Shown: piece after piece, positions 48,841-59,023 of the stretch | Layout of the letters: every line of letters starts with the position of its first letter | Position numbering within the stretch: position 1 is the first letter of the stretch | Origin: Paraburkholderia gardini | Lineage (GTDB): Bacteria > Pseudomonadota > Gammaproteobacteria > Burkholderiales > Burkholderiaceae | Length of the DNA: 64,000 nt | Assembly: GCF_907164575.1 (NCBI RefSeq) | Contig: NZ_CAJQYY010000012.1 | Span: 116,280-180,279 of the forward strand | Reading direction: 5' to 3' | The notes under the pieces: generated by a model | The model's input: only the letters and a program-made list of their open reading frames with translations | Databases searched by the model: none | What the model was told of the DNA's origin: nothing | Position numbers and translations under genes: made by a program

Positions 48841-51800
48841 ATCGCACCTTCGTTCGGTGAGTCGACGTCGAAGTCCGTGCCGGTCTCGCCGTGGTTGTCG
48901 GGGATGTCGCGGGGTAATCCGTCAGCGGGTGCAATGCGCCAGATCGCGAACGGTCGCGTGCCGGGATCGAGCCGCACGTGTTGCCACCTTCCGTACCATT
49001 CGAAGTGCTGACCCGTCATCTGGTCGACGACTTCGATTGCCGCCTGATCGTTCAGGTGCCAGTGCGCGAACGTCGCCCACGAAAGCTCGATATCCGCGCC
49101 CTGTTCGTTGAACGGATCGAGATTGATCGCGACGACGATCACGTTGTCGCGCGCTTCGGTTGCCTTTTCGAAGAACAGGATGTGCTCGTTGTGCGCGGGC
49201 AGGAACGTGACGCCCAGATGCGTGTGCAGCGCGGGATGCGCGCGGCGAATGCGGTTGAGCGCGGTGATTTCGCCGACGATGTTTCCCGGGCGGTTCCAGT
49301 CCCATGCGCGCAGCTGGTACTTCTCGGAGTCGAGATATTCCTCGCTGTTCGGCAGTGCGGCGGCCTCGCACAGTTCGAAGCCGCTATAGACGCCCCACAG
49401 CCCCGAGAGCGTCGCGGCCAGCGCCGCGCGGATCACGAAACCCGCACGCCCCTGCGACTGCAGATGGCGCGGATTGATATCGGGCGTATTGACGAAGAAA
49501 TTCGGCCGGTAGACCTCGCGCGCGCTGCTCTGCGTGAGTTCGGTCAGATACTCGATGAAATCGCGCTTCGACTCGCGCCAGGTGAAATACGTGTACGACT
49601 GCGAGAAGCCGATCTTCGCAAGGCGGTTCATCATGCGTGGCCGCGTGAAGGCTTCGGCGAGAAAGATCGTGTCGGGGTGACGCGCGCGCACGTCCGCGAT
49701 CATCCATTCCCAGAACGGCAGAGGCTTCGTATGCGGGTTGTCGACGCGGAAGATATGCACGCCCGCGTCGATCCAGAACAGGATCACGTCGCGCAACGCG
49801 ATCCACAGGTCGGGCTTCGCGTCGTGCGTATAGAAGTCCGGATTCACGATGTCCTGATACTTCTTTGGCGGATTTTCCGCGTAACGCAGCGTGCCGTCGG
49901 GGCGCCACGCGAACCACGTCGGATGTTCCTTCAGCCACGGGTGATCGGGCGAGCATTGAATCGCGAAATCGAGTGCGATTTCGAGGCCGTGTTCGTGCGC
50001 GGCGGCCAGCATGCGCTTGAAGTCGTCGAGCGTGCCGAGTTCGGGATGCACGGCCGTATGGCCGCCTTCCTTGCCGCCGATCGCGTACGGACTGCCGACG
50101 TCGCCTTCGAGTGCGTTCAGCGTGTTGTTGCGTCCCTTGCGGTTCGTGACGCCGATCGGATGGACCGGCGGGAAGTACAGCACGTCGAAGCCCATGTCGC
50201 GGATGCGCGGCAGCTTCGTGACGACATCGGCGAACGTGCCGTGACGGTTCACGTCGTCGCTCATCGAGCGCGGGAAGATTTCGTACCAGCTTGCAAAGCG
50301 CGCGGCGGCACGTTCCGACTCGATCCGGTAGATCACCGGGTCGCGCGTGAGGAACGGCCGGTGGCGCGCGGCGGCGACGGCTTTCGCGGTGGCCGGCGCG
50401 AGCAGCAGTTCGAGGCGGCCCGCGGCGTCGGCTTTGGTGAATTCGCGGACGACGTGCGTGAGCGGCCCGGTGACCGCGCTTTCAGCGGTCTCCACTTCGG
50501 CAAGCACGAGTGCGAAGAGATGACTCGCTTCGTCGATTTCGAGTTCGACGGTCTGGCCGGCTTTCAGCTTCTTCTGTATGTGTTCGGTCAGCGACGCGAA
50601 GTCGTCGCGCCATGCGGTCACCGTGAACTCATGACGGCCGACCCGTTCGAGCGGAATGTGCGCGGACCAGAGATCGTTGCCGGCAGGCTGCGCGGGAAAC
50701 ATCGGCGCTTCGTGCCAGACGGTTTCGTCGGCGGCGCGCCAGATGACGGCCGCGGCGATCCTGTCGTGGCCCTCGGCGAAGATGGCGGCTCGCACCTCGA
50801 CGTGCTCGCCCACGATGCGCTTGACCGGGAAACGTCCGTCGTCGATCGAGGGCGTCACGCTTTCGATCGCCACGCGCGCCGCTGCAATGGCGTCCATCAC
50901 CGTCTTGTGGCCGCTATGCTTGCTGCTGGCCTTGTCGACAGGCGGCGCGAGGATCACGGGCTTGCCGGCGAGCGCGCTGAAGAGCCGGCACGCGCCGGGT
51001 TGCAGTGTGAAGGACGGCAACGCGTGCGTTGGCGCTTCGGCGGTTTCCCTGTCGAGCGACGCGAAGCGCGTGAAGCTGCCCGGCACGCCATCAAGGAAGC
51101 GCGCGGGATCGATTGGTACCGGTACATCGCGATCGGGATTGACGACGATGAGCACCGCTTCGCTCGCGTCGCGCAGATCGGCACGGTTGCCGCGCAACAG
51201 CACCGTGGCCGGCGCGCCGGGTCCGCTCAGCGCGCGCAGTTCGCCGGACGTGCCGAGCGTGTTCAGATCGCGCTGGAGCGCGTTCGCGTGAGCAACTTCT
51301 TTCGTCAGGTCAAAGTGTGCCGACTGGCGCGCGGCCGCGTAATCGGCTGCGTTGCCGCGTGTGTACGACATCGGCAGCGCCATGCCGTATTCGAAACCCA
51401 TCGGCACGAGCCAGCCGGTGCCGACGGCCGCCGCCACGTTCAGCGCGCGCCGGTACGCGCGCTCGATGGCGCCCGCGTCATGCACGCCGGGCAGGTCGGC
51501 GACGAGGCGCGTGCCGTACGGTGCCTCGGGAAACGCGATGGGCGGCGCGATACGCGTGAGCGTCGCGTGTTCCTCGGTGAGCCACGGGGCGCGAAAATCC
51601 CACCAGCGCACCGACGAGAACACGCTGTCGAAGCCCGCGCCCGCAAGTTTCATCATGTCGTCACGTGTGAGACCGGGCGTGGCGGCGAGAAACCGCGCGC
51701 GCGGATGGCGCGCGCGCACGCCTTCGCCAAGCCGTCGCCATCCGTCGGCAGGCACGTGTTGCGGGGAGTCGAGGCGAAACCCGCCGACGCCCGCCGCGGC

Positions 51801-52280
51801 GAGCGCGGAGAGCTTCTGTGTCCACCAGTCGAGCAGATGGCCCGATGCTTCGGGGTTCGCGAAGTTCGCGTACGCCACGTTGTCTTCGCGTAGCCCGTGG
51901 CGCGGGTCGAGCCGCGCTTCCTCGGGTTCGAACGGATGAAACCAGCCGGTGTGATCGCGAAACAGCGCGCCATCGGCGGCGACGCGATCGAGCACGATGT
52001 CGAGCAGCAGCGTCAGCCCATGCTCGCGCGCCGCGGTAGCGAGCTCCTGCAGCGCGGCGGTGGCGGGCTGATGTGCGTCGAATACGGGATGCAGCCGGTC
52101 GTGATCGGCGACGATCTGACCATGGTTCGCGTTGCCGGGCTGGAACGGCGCGCCGATCAGCACGTGATCGAAGCCGAGCGATGCCGCATGTTCAAACTGG
52201 GCTGCCCAGGCCCTGAGTGGTCCGACGAGGGTGGGATGAAGGAAATAGATCCGCGGCGCGTAAGCGTGAGGAGGTTCCAT
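48837..52280 (-). CDS. glgE: GlgE maltosyltransferase with N-terminal amylase-like domain
   Basis: Adds maltosyl units from maltose-1-phosphate to alpha-1,4-glucan. 1147 aa from the ATG at 52280; a GTG at 52307 is an alternative, and neither has a clear ribosome site. The C-terminal 650 residues are classic GlgE: N domain (RFPVKRIVGEHVEVRAAIFA), then GLEIALDFAIQCSPDHPWLK, nucleophile in IFRVDNPHTKPLPFWEWMI, acid in IFLAEAFTRP and VNTPDINPRHLQSQGRAG. The first 430 or so residues are a second GH13-like barrel that keeps GFRLDSPQH but has no Glu in the next catalytic region (RFLAATPGLT), so it is probably non-catalytic. M. tuberculosis GlgE (about 700 aa) lacks it. First gene of the glucan run. 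Confidence 0.92.
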
Positions 52281-52307
52281 CTGTCGTGTCCAGTTTGGTC
52301 CTGCCAC

Positions 52308-52665
52308 GGTGTGGATGCACGTACGGTGCGATCACATCGCTCGTTGGGCTTCCAGAGCCGGATGCCGCGCGATGCCTGACGGATGCCTGGGGCACGTGCG
52401 CGTACTGGTCAATGTAGTGCAAAGATCGACATGTCGCCGCATGGAATCGCGAAGCGGTCCGCAAAGATGCCCGCAACGGCGCCAGGCCGGATCGACCGAG
52501 CGGATGCAGCAAGCGCTGTGCCAGACAGGGCGCAGCGGACGATACCCGGCCCTGCCCAGCCTCACGCAGCCGCACGCCGGCCACACGGCAAGGCAGCGTG
52601 CGGTGCGCGTGTAAATCGGTTGGTCGACGCGCGGCTTTTACACGGCCACGGGGAATATCAGGGAA
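52308..52665. other. gene-free interval between DUF1345 gene and glgE
   Basis: 358 bases with no recognised gene. It should carry the promoter of the minus-strand glucan operon, but I find no convincing -35/-10 pair. One inverted repeat, GTGTAAA (52609-52615) and TTTACAC (52637-52643), separated by 21 bases, lies 22 bases after the DUF1345 stop and could be a terminator stem or operator. Confidence 0.4.
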
Positions 52666-53328
52666 TCAGGAACCGAGCAGGCCGGCGGCGATGTTCACAC
52701 ACAGCCCGAGTACCGCGACGTTGAAATAGAACGAGAGCACCGACTGCGCAAGCACGGCGCGCCGCATCGGGCGTGAACGCAGCGCGATGTCGGCCGTCTG
52801 CGAGGCGACGGCGATCGTGAACGAGAAATACAGGAAGTCCCAGTAGTCGGGCTTGAGACCGTGATCGGGAAACTGCAGCGGGGTTTGCTCGTGGTCGCCG
52901 CCGTAGTAGAGGCGCGCGTAGTGCAACGTGAAGATCGTCGGGATCAGGAACCAGGCGCCCATCAGCGTCGCGCCGGTGATCGCGTAGTGCAGCGCGCCGG
53001 TGCCGCCCTTGAAGCTCTTGACCGTGGCCAGTTCGAGCACGATTGCAGCGATGCTGGCGACCGTCGCGAGGCAGACCATGAAAAGCACGACGCCCGCATT
53101 CTCGTCTTCGCGCACGGCGAACTTGCGTACCTGGGCCTGCTCTGCGGTCGCCATGTGGAACCACAGGAACACGAGATACGCCCACACCGCGACGTCCCAT
53201 GCGAACAGGATCCGCACCATCGGACGCAGACCGCCCGGCAACAGCAGCGCGGCCGCCACGCCGACGGCGAGCCCGAGGACCATGCGTGGCCGGTTGCGAA
53301 GCACCTGCGGATACGGATTCATGTTCAT
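52666..53328 (-). CDS. DUF1345 membrane protein
   Basis: 220 aa inner-membrane protein with about five transmembrane helices ([97 protein letters not shown]). The DUF1345 hallmarks are [10 protein letters not shown] and [21 protein letters not shown]. Function unknown. No operon partner: the next gene downstream is glgE after 358 bases, and a divergent promoter region is upstream. Confidence 0.88.
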   Translation of the reverse strand: MNMNPYPQVLRNRPRMVLGLAVGVAAALLLPGGLRPMVRILFAWDVAVWAYLVFLWFHMATAEQAQVRKFAVREDENAGVVLFMVCLATVASIAAIVLELATVKSFKGGTGALHYAITGATLMGAWFLIPTIFTLHYARLYYGGDHEQTPLQFPDHGLKPDYWDFLYFSFTIAVASQTADIALRSRPMRRAVLAQSVLSFYFNVAVLGLCVNIAAGLLGS

Positions 53329-53687
53329 GTTGATGTGAGAAGAAGCGTTCTCTTCGTTCGCGGGGCTGGGCGTGCGCAGGTCTGGACAGCCTCGTTGATT
53401 CTACCGGGATGTCCGGCCCGCAATTGTCGAATACGCACACTTTGGCTATAGTCTGTCGCAACGGACGTCGGTCTTCCCGCACCGCCTTCACAGATGAAAG
53501 GCTGATGTCAGGCCGGTAGCCGCGTGTATTCCGCCAGCATCACCATGACATCAAGAGACCGCACAAGCGGCGATGACCAGGTTTGGGGCAGACAGCCCGC
53601 ATGCCGGCCCTGGCATAACGAACGTAACGTACGCACCGCGTTGCCGCTGGCCTGCTGGCTGATCCAATAACATCATCTGGAGCCCCC
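53329..53687. other. divergent intergenic region with a good plus-strand promoter
   Basis: 359 bases between the DUF1345 gene (-) and the sugar dehydrogenase genes (+). A sigma70-like promoter lies at 53424-53452. The rest shows no gene; a GGAG ribosome site sits just before the ATG at 53688. Confidence 0.5.
53424..53452 (+). promoter_or_regulatory. sigma70-type promoter before the sugar dehydrogenase genes
   Basis: TTGTCG (53424-53429), a 17-base spacer and TATAGT (53447-53452). It would give a leader of about 230 bases before the first gene. Confidence 0.55.
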
Positions 53688-54272
53688 ATGACAGATGTTC
53701 GCGAGAACGATGCACCCGCCGCTCACGTGACGGCGCCGCAATCCGCTCGCCGCCGGGCACTGGTCCTCTGCGCGTTCGCCGGCGCGGCCGTGCTCGCTTT
53801 CACGACGGCGGGCCGTCCCGGCCTGCCATACGGCTTCTCCGCCATTTCTCCCGCATTCGCCGACGCTCCCCAAGGTGGCGGCCTCGATGCCTTCCTTGCC
53901 CTGTCGCAGCATCTCACCGGTCGTTCGAGCTTCGATCCGGTACTGGGACGTCGCATCTACGACACGTTGCTGAAATCGGACAGTGTGTTTGCCCAGAACG
54001 TCGCCGCGCTCAACACATGGCTGCAGAGTCACGGCGGCGTGCCCTCCGATACGGTCACGCAGGCGCTGCAGGCCGACCAGCCGCCGCTTGCGAAGGCCGT
54101 CGGCGCGATCATGCGCGCGTGGTATCTCGGCCTTGTCGGCGAGGCGCCGCACGTGCAGGTCGTGGCATACGAGCGTGCGCTGATGTTCGACCCGGTGAAG
54201 GACGTCCTCACGATCCCGTCGTATTGCCTCGACGTGCCGTTTTACTGGACACAAAAACCGCAACATGTCTGA
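53688..54272 (+). CDS. FAD-dependent sugar dehydrogenase, small (gamma) subunit
   Basis: 194 aa. The N-terminal SARRRALVLCAFAGAAVLAF looks like a Tat-type signal, used in this family to export the folded complex. The rest resembles the gluconate/sorbitol/glucose dehydrogenase small subunit: LDAFLALSQHLTGRSSFDPV, RAWYLGLVG and YERALMFDPVKDVLTIPSYC, ending in FYWTQKP. It acts as a hitch-hiker and chaperone for the catalytic subunit encoded 46 bases downstream. A GGAG ribosome site precedes the ATG. Confidence 0.85.
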   Translation: MTDVRENDAPAAHVTAPQSARRRALVLCAFAGAAVLAFTTAGRPGLPYGFSAISPAFADAPQGGGLDAFLALSQHLTGRSSFDPVLGRRIYDTLLKSDSVFAQNVAALNTWLQSHGGVPSDTVTQALQADQPPLAKAVGAIMRAWYLGLVGEAPHVQVVAYERALMFDPVKDVLTIPSYCLDVPFYWTQKPQHV

Positions 54273-54318
54273 GCAGCGCCGGCTGCCGGGCATCGCCGGT
54301 CGACACTAGAGGGTAACA

Positions 54319-55920
54319 ATGGCAAATTCACATTCCGCCGACGTGGTCGTGGTCGGCTCGGGTGTCGCGGGTGGTCTGATCGCGCATCAGCTGGCACTGG
54401 CCGGTGCGTCCGTGATCCTGCTCGAGGCCGGGCCACGCATTCCGCGCTGGCAGATCGTCGAGAATTTCCGCAACTCGCCGGCAAAGGCCGATTTCGCGAC
54501 ACCGTATCCTTCGACGCCCTACTCACCGCATCCCGAGTACACCCCCGCGAACGGCTATCTGATCCAGAAGGGCGAGTATCCGTATAACTCGCAGTATCTG
54601 CGGCTTGTCGGCGGTACGACATGGCACTGGGCGGCGGCGGCCTGGCGCCTGCTGCCGTCGGATTTCAAGTTGAAGACGTTGTACGGCGTCGGGCGCGACT
54701 GGCCGCTTCCGTACGAAGCGCTGGAACCGTGGTACTTCGCCGCCGAGGTGCAACTGGGTGTGTCCGGTCCGGATGCGTCGGTCGATCTGGGCTCGCCGCG
54801 CTCGAAGCCTTATCCGATGAGCGCATTGCCGCTCTCGTACATGGACCAGCGTTTTTCCGACCTGCTGAATCCGCAGGGCTTCAAGGTCGTGCCTGAGCCG
54901 GTCGCGCGCAACAGCCGCCCGTACGATGCGCGTCCAACCTGCTGCGGCAACAACAACTGCATGCCGATCTGTCCGATCGCGGCGATGTACAACGGTGTCG
55001 TGCACGCGGAAAAGGCCGAACAGGCAGGCGCGACGTTGATCCCGCAGGCGGTCGTCTACAAGGTCGAATCGGACGAAAAGGGGCTTGTCACGGCGGTGCA
55101 CTACAAGGACCCCAATGGCAACAGCACGCGCGTGACCGGCAAGCTCTTCGTGCTCGCGGCGAACGGTATCGAAACGCCCAAGCTGATGCTGATGTCGACC
55201 TCCGACCGGTTCCCGAAGGGCATCGGCAACAGCTCCGACCAGGTGGGCCGCAACCTGATGGACCATCCGGGCACGGGCGTCACGTTCCTCGCGAACGAGC
55301 CGCTATGGCCGGGGCGAGGGCCGATGGAGATGACGTCGATCGTCAATTTCCGCGACGGCGAGTTTCGCTCGGAATACGCGGCAAAAAAGCTGCATCTGTC
55401 GAACGGCGTCGCGACGATGGGCGTGACTGCCGATCTGCTCAAGAAAGGCCTGACGGGCGCCGAACTCGACCGGCAGATTCGCGACCGTGCGGCGCGCACG
55501 CTGAACATCAACAGTTTCCACGAACATCTGGCCGAGCCGCAGAACCGCATCGTGCCTTCGGCGGATCACAAGGATTCGCTCGGCATTCCGCAGCCTGAGA
55601 TCTACTACTCGATCAACGATTACGTGAAAAAGAGCGCCGCGAATACACACGAGCTTTACGCGCGGATCGCGAGCCTTTTCGGCGGTACGGAAGTGAGTTT
55701 CGACGACACCTTCGCGCCGAACAATCACATCATGGGTACCACGATCATGGGTAGCGATCCGTCGGATTCGGTCGTCGACCCTGAATGTCGCGCGCATGAT
55801 CATCCGAATCTCTTCATCGCGAGCAGCGGCGTGATGCCGACGGCGGCATCGGTGAACTGCACGCTGACGATCGCCGCGCTTTCGCTGCGGATCGCCGACA
55901 AGCTCAAGCGCGAACTCTGA
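54319..55920 (+). CDS. GMC-type FAD sugar dehydrogenase catalytic subunit with 3Fe-4S cysteines
   Basis: 533-aa GMC oxidoreductase. FAD loop: VVVVGSGVAGGLIAHQLALA and ILLEAG. VGGTTWHWAAAAWR is typical of the membrane-bound sugar dehydrogenases. The cysteine cluster TCCGNNNCMPICPIAAMYNG (about residues 212-231) matches the 3Fe-4S ligand region I remember from the Burkholderia cepacia FAD glucose dehydrogenase alpha subunit, and much of the surrounding sequence agrees with it. C-terminal active-site region: FAPNNHIMGTTIMG with the His, then ASVNCTLTIAALSLR. Substrate is likely glucose or a related aldose or polyol. The cytochrome gene follows after 24 bases. Confidence 0.9.
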   Translation: MANSHSADVVVVGSGVAGGLIAHQLALAGASVILLEAGPRIPRWQIVENFRNSPAKADFATPYPSTPYSPHPEYTPANGYLIQKGEYPYNSQYLRLVGGTTWHWAAAAWRLLPSDFKLKTLYGVGRDWPLPYEALEPWYFAAEVQLGVSGPDASVDLGSPRSKPYPMSALPLSYMDQRFSDLLNPQGFKVVPEPVARNSRPYDARPTCCGNNNCMPICPIAAMYNGVVHAEKAEQAGATLIPQAVVYKVESDEKGLVTAVHYKDPNGNSTRVTGKLFVLAANGIETPKLMLMSTSDRFPKGIGNSSDQVGRNLMDHPGTGVTFLANEPLWPGRGPMEMTSIVNFRDGEFRSEYAAKKLHLSNGVATMGVTADLLKKGLTGAELDRQIRDRAARTLNINSFHEHLAEPQNRIVPSADHKDSLGIPQPEIYYSINDYVKKSAANTHELYARIASLFGGTEVSFDDTFAPNNHIMGTTIMGSDPSDSVVDPECRAHDHPNLFIASSGVMPTAASVNCTLTIAALSLRIADKLKREL

Positions 55921-55944
55921 CCCTCAACCTGACGGAGAGCCACC

Positions 55945-57378
55945 ATGACGAAAAAAACGTCGAGCGTGCAGCCGGCCGGGCCGGGCGCACAGTCGCACAT
56001 TCCTGTCGAGCGCCGGCGTCGCCGGCATATGGCGACGCTGGCTGCCGCGTTTTCGCTGCTGGCGCTGTATCTCGCGTGGTACGCATCGCACGCCATGGAC
56101 GTGCGTCACGAGGATGAATCGCCGATCAGCGCGGCGTTCGCGCAGGACGCAGGAGGCAACAGCATGGGCAACGGCGTGGGTAGTGCGACGCCGGATCTCG
56201 TGAAGCGCGGCGAGTACCTCGCTCGCGCGGGCGACTGCGTGGCCTGTCATACGGCGGACAAGAGCCGTCCGTTCGCGGGCGGTCTGCCGATCGCGACGCC
56301 GTTCGGCACGTTCTACACGCCGAACATCACGCCCGATCCGGATACCGGCATCGGCAGCTGGACGGATGCCGATTTTCTGAAGGCGATGCACGAAGGCATT
56401 GGCAAGGGCGGCGAGCGGCTCTATCCGACGTTCCCGTACGCCGAATACACGAAGGTTACCGAACGCGACGTGCTCGCCATACGCGCGTATCTGAATACGC
56501 TCACGCCGGTTCACTACACGCCGCCCGCCAACGACGTGAAGTTTCCATTCAACCAGCGCTGGCTGATGGTGTTCTGGAACATGTTCAACTTCACCGAAGG
56601 ACGCTTCGTTCCCGATCCGAAGCAGAGTCCGGAGTGGAATCGCGGCGCGTATCTCGTCGAGGGACTCGCGCATTGCGAGGAATGCCATACGCCGCGCAAC
56701 ATCACGCAAGGACTGAAGACGGATGAACGTTTTGCCGGCGCGACGCAGGCCGGCTGGCACGCGTTCAACATCACGCCGCACAAGATCAGCGGCATCGGCA
56801 ACTGGAGCGACGAAGACGTCGCGCGCTATCTGTCGACGGGCGTCGTATCCGGTCGCGCGAACGCGGCTGGGCCGATGGCGGAAGTGGTGGCGGACAGCAC
56901 CCAATATCTGACGCCTGAAGACCTGCGCTCGATCGCGGTTTACCTGCGCTCGGTGCCGCCCGTGAACGGTGGCGACGCACGGCCGCGCACGGCATGGGGC
57001 GCGCCGGCGAACGACGTCGTGGCCCTGCGCGGCACGAAGATCAGCGGCGTGAACGGCGCGCAGCTTTTCATCGCGAACTGCGCGTCGTGTCACAACTGGA
57101 CCGGACAGGGCGTCGGCGCGAGCGCGCCCGGTGCGTATCCCGCGCTGATCCACAACAGCGCAGTGGGCGCGAGCCCCGCGAACAATCTGGCGATGGTGAT
57201 CCTGCACGGCGTCGAGCGTAAGACGAAAGACGCCGATGTGTTGATGCCTTCGTTCGCCTCGCAACTCTCCGACGAACAGGTTGCGGCAATTGCGAACTAC
57301 GTGACAAAGCAGTTCGGCAATCCACAGTCGACGTTGTCGGTCGGTCAGGTCGCGAAGCTTCGTGCGACGCAACAATGA
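55945..57378 (+). CDS. triheme cytochrome c subunit of sugar dehydrogenase
   Basis: 477 aa. A membrane or signal helix lies near residues 30-50 (MATLAAAFSLLALYLAWYAS). Three c-type heme sites are seen: CVACH (about residue 99), CEECH (about 246) and CASCH (about 379). This layout is that of gluconate, sorbitol and FAD-glucose dehydrogenase cytochrome subunits, which pass electrons from the GMC subunit to ubiquinone. It is the third gene of the operon; a hairpin at 57402-57428 follows. Confidence 0.92.
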   Translation: MTKKTSSVQPAGPGAQSHIPVERRRRRHMATLAAAFSLLALYLAWYASHAMDVRHEDESPISAAFAQDAGGNSMGNGVGSATPDLVKRGEYLARAGDCVACHTADKSRPFAGGLPIATPFGTFYTPNITPDPDTGIGSWTDADFLKAMHEGIGKGGERLYPTFPYAEYTKVTERDVLAIRAYLNTLTPVHYTPPANDVKFPFNQRWLMVFWNMFNFTEGRFVPDPKQSPEWNRGAYLVEGLAHCEECHTPRNITQGLKTDERFAGATQAGWHAFNITPHKISGIGNWSDEDVARYLSTGVVSGRANAAGPMAEVVADSTQYLTPEDLRSIAVYLRSVPPVNGGDARPRTAWGAPANDVVALRGTKISGVNGAQLFIANCASCHNWTGQGVGASAPGAYPALIHNSAVGASPANNLAMVILHGVERKTKDADVLMPSFASQLSDEQVAAIANYVTKQFGNPQSTLSVGQVAKLRATQQ

Positions 57379-57401
57379 CCGCTTTTTCCTGCTTTTCCCG
57401 C

Positions 57402-57428
57402 GGCGTCCGGTAGACCTTGCTGGACGCC
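57402..57428 (+). terminator. hairpin after the cytochrome gene
   Basis: GGCGTCC and GGACGCC pair over 7 bp with a 13-base loop, 23 bases after the stop. There is no T-run, so terminator function is uncertain. Confidence 0.35.
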
Positions 57429-57530
57429 ACGGGACGCCGCCGGAACCGGTAACGGCCCCGGCAAACGATACGCGCCGGAAACGATAGACACCCCGCATAC
57501 GCTATTTTTGCGTGGCACTATCATGGGGCT

Positions 57531-58268
57531 ATGGACCCCGTACTCTTCAACGACGTCTGGCACCATCCCGTCAACCGCAAAGGCCGCGATTTCATCGTGG
57601 GCGACCTGCATGGATGCGTGGATGCGCTACGCTATCTGCTTCGCGAAATCGGGTTCGATCCGGCGCACGACCGGCTGTTTTCGGTCGGCGATCTGGTCGA
57701 TCGCGGCGCGCAGTCGGAAGAAGCGCTCGCGCTGCTCGACAAGCCGTGGTTCCATGCCGTGCTCGGCAATCACGAAGACACGTTGTGCGCCGTCGCCGAA
57801 GGGCGCTTGCGGCGTCACTGGTGGTATGGCATCGGCGGATCGTGGGCCGCGGCGCTCTCCGACGAGAAGCTGCGCGACTACGCGGAACGGCTCCGGACCT
57901 TGCCGCTCGTGCGCGTGGTGGGCAGCGGCGCTGAGCGTTTCAATATCCTGCACGCCGAGTTCTTCGGCAACGATGACGATCTCGATGCTGGCGATTTCTC
58001 CGAGGACGTCCGCCAGAAACTGCTGTGGGGCCGTGAACTTGCGATGGGCACGGGCGACCCGCTGCGTCAGCGTGGGCTTTCGCTCACGTATTGCGGCCAC
58101 ACGCCGATGCGTGAGTTGCAGCAGATCGGCTCGCAGGTGTTTGTCGATACCGGTGCGTTCGGGCCTGGCGGCAAGCTGTCGATCGTCGAGGCGCGGCGCT
58201 CGCAACGCTGGTCGGTGACGGTGGACGTGGCGCGTGCCCAGGGCGCGGCCGAAATGGCGCTGCCCTGA
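57531..58268 (+). CDS. PPP-type metallophosphoesterase (PrpA/PrpB-like)
   Basis: 245 aa with the serine/threonine-phosphatase metal motifs in order: FIVGDLHGCVDAL (GDxHG), FSVGDLVDRGAQSEEAL (GDxxDRG) and VLGNHEDTL (GNHE), then the His in NILHAEFF and in YCGHTPM. The size and motifs match small bacterial phosphatases of the PrpA/lambda type, which act on phosphoproteins or nucleotides such as Ap4A; the substrate is not evident. It stands alone between the dehydrogenase operon and the toxin gene. Confidence 0.9.
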   Translation: MDPVLFNDVWHHPVNRKGRDFIVGDLHGCVDALRYLLREIGFDPAHDRLFSVGDLVDRGAQSEEALALLDKPWFHAVLGNHEDTLCAVAEGRLRRHWWYGIGGSWAAALSDEKLRDYAERLRTLPLVRVVGSGAERFNILHAEFFGNDDDLDAGDFSEDVRQKLLWGRELAMGTGDPLRQRGLSLTYCGHTPMRELQQIGSQVFVDTGAFGPGGKLSIVEARRSQRWSVTVDVARAQGAAEMALP

Positions 58269-58315
58269 GCAGCCTGGCCTGCAACGTCACGGCATCGCGG
58301 CATCGCCGATACCGG

Positions 58316-59023
58316 TCAGCCGATCTGGTTCAGTTCAAACACCACATCCACAGCGCTGCCATTCCAGTTGTATTCCAGATACGCGGCGTGATGGCAGTCA
58401 CGCAGCAGCGTCGTTCTGAACGCGGCGAGACATTCGCCATCGGCATCCCGCACCGACGGATACACGATGCCTGATGCGCCTGCGGCCCGCACGGCGCGCC
58501 CGAGCGCCTGGCCCGCGACGTAGTCGCCGGGCGACAGGACGCCCGGGTTCAGCGCCGGATCGTCGCGCAGATCGGCGACTTCGCCGTGCGCCATCACCGT
58601 GTAGAGACGCATCTGCTGCCGCAATGGCGGCTCGTTCGTGGCCGCGAGGAAATTGCCGGTGTGATAGCGCGTTTCCGCGATGGCCGTGGCGCGCGAGCGC
58701 GCGCAATAGAACACGCCGTACGTGCCGTCGGAAAAGCGGCTGCCGAGCGGATTCAGATGTGTGAACGCCGCCATGATCGGCCCCCAGCCGGGCCCGAAAC
58801 GCCGCTCTTCACGCGGCACGAGATCGAGTTCGCCGGTTTCGGTACGCAGACGGTCGTTGGTCATCGCTTCGAGCGCGTAGAGCGCCTCGAAATCTTCCGG
58901 CGACGCGACGCGATCGAACAGGTTCACGGCCGGAAAACGCGTGGGTATCACCCGGTATGCGGGCGACCAGTCGAGCGGCGTCGCACGCCAGCGGTCCTGC
59001 CAGTGCGGAGAAGTCACGCCCAT
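58316..59023 (-). CDS. RES-domain toxin
   Basis: 235 aa from the ATG at 59023; the frame is open to 59266 but that part overlaps the antitoxin gene in another frame. RES domain features: AYRVIPTRFPAVNLFD, DGTYGVFYCARSRATAIAET, RQQMRLYTVMAHGEVADL and ASGIVYPSVRDADGECLAAF. RES toxins of type II systems consume cellular NAD+. The catalytic Arg (AYRV), Tyr and Glu (AIAETRYH) positions look retained. The start overlaps the antitoxin stop by 10 bases, so the two are translated together. Confidence 0.88.
   Translation of the reverse strand: MGVTSPHWQDRWRATPLDWSPAYRVIPTRFPAVNLFDRVASPEDFEALYALEAMTNDRLRTETGELDLVPREERRFGPGWGPIMAAFTHLNPLGSRFSDGTYGVFYCARSRATAIAETRYHTGNFLAATNEPPLRQQMRLYTVMAHGEVADLRDDPALNPGVLSPGDYVAGQALGRAVRAAGASGIVYPSVRDADGECLAAFRTTLLRDCHHAAYLEYNWNGSAVDVVFELNQIG

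Noticed and set aside
48978..51893. 971-codon plus-strand frame opposite glgE
   Set aside because: Very long but lies entirely antisense to glgE, whose motifs are clear; long antisense frames are expected in high-GC genes.
55924..57498. 524-codon minus-strand frame opposite the cytochrome gene
   Set aside because: Antisense to a gene with three intact heme motifs; no supporting signal.
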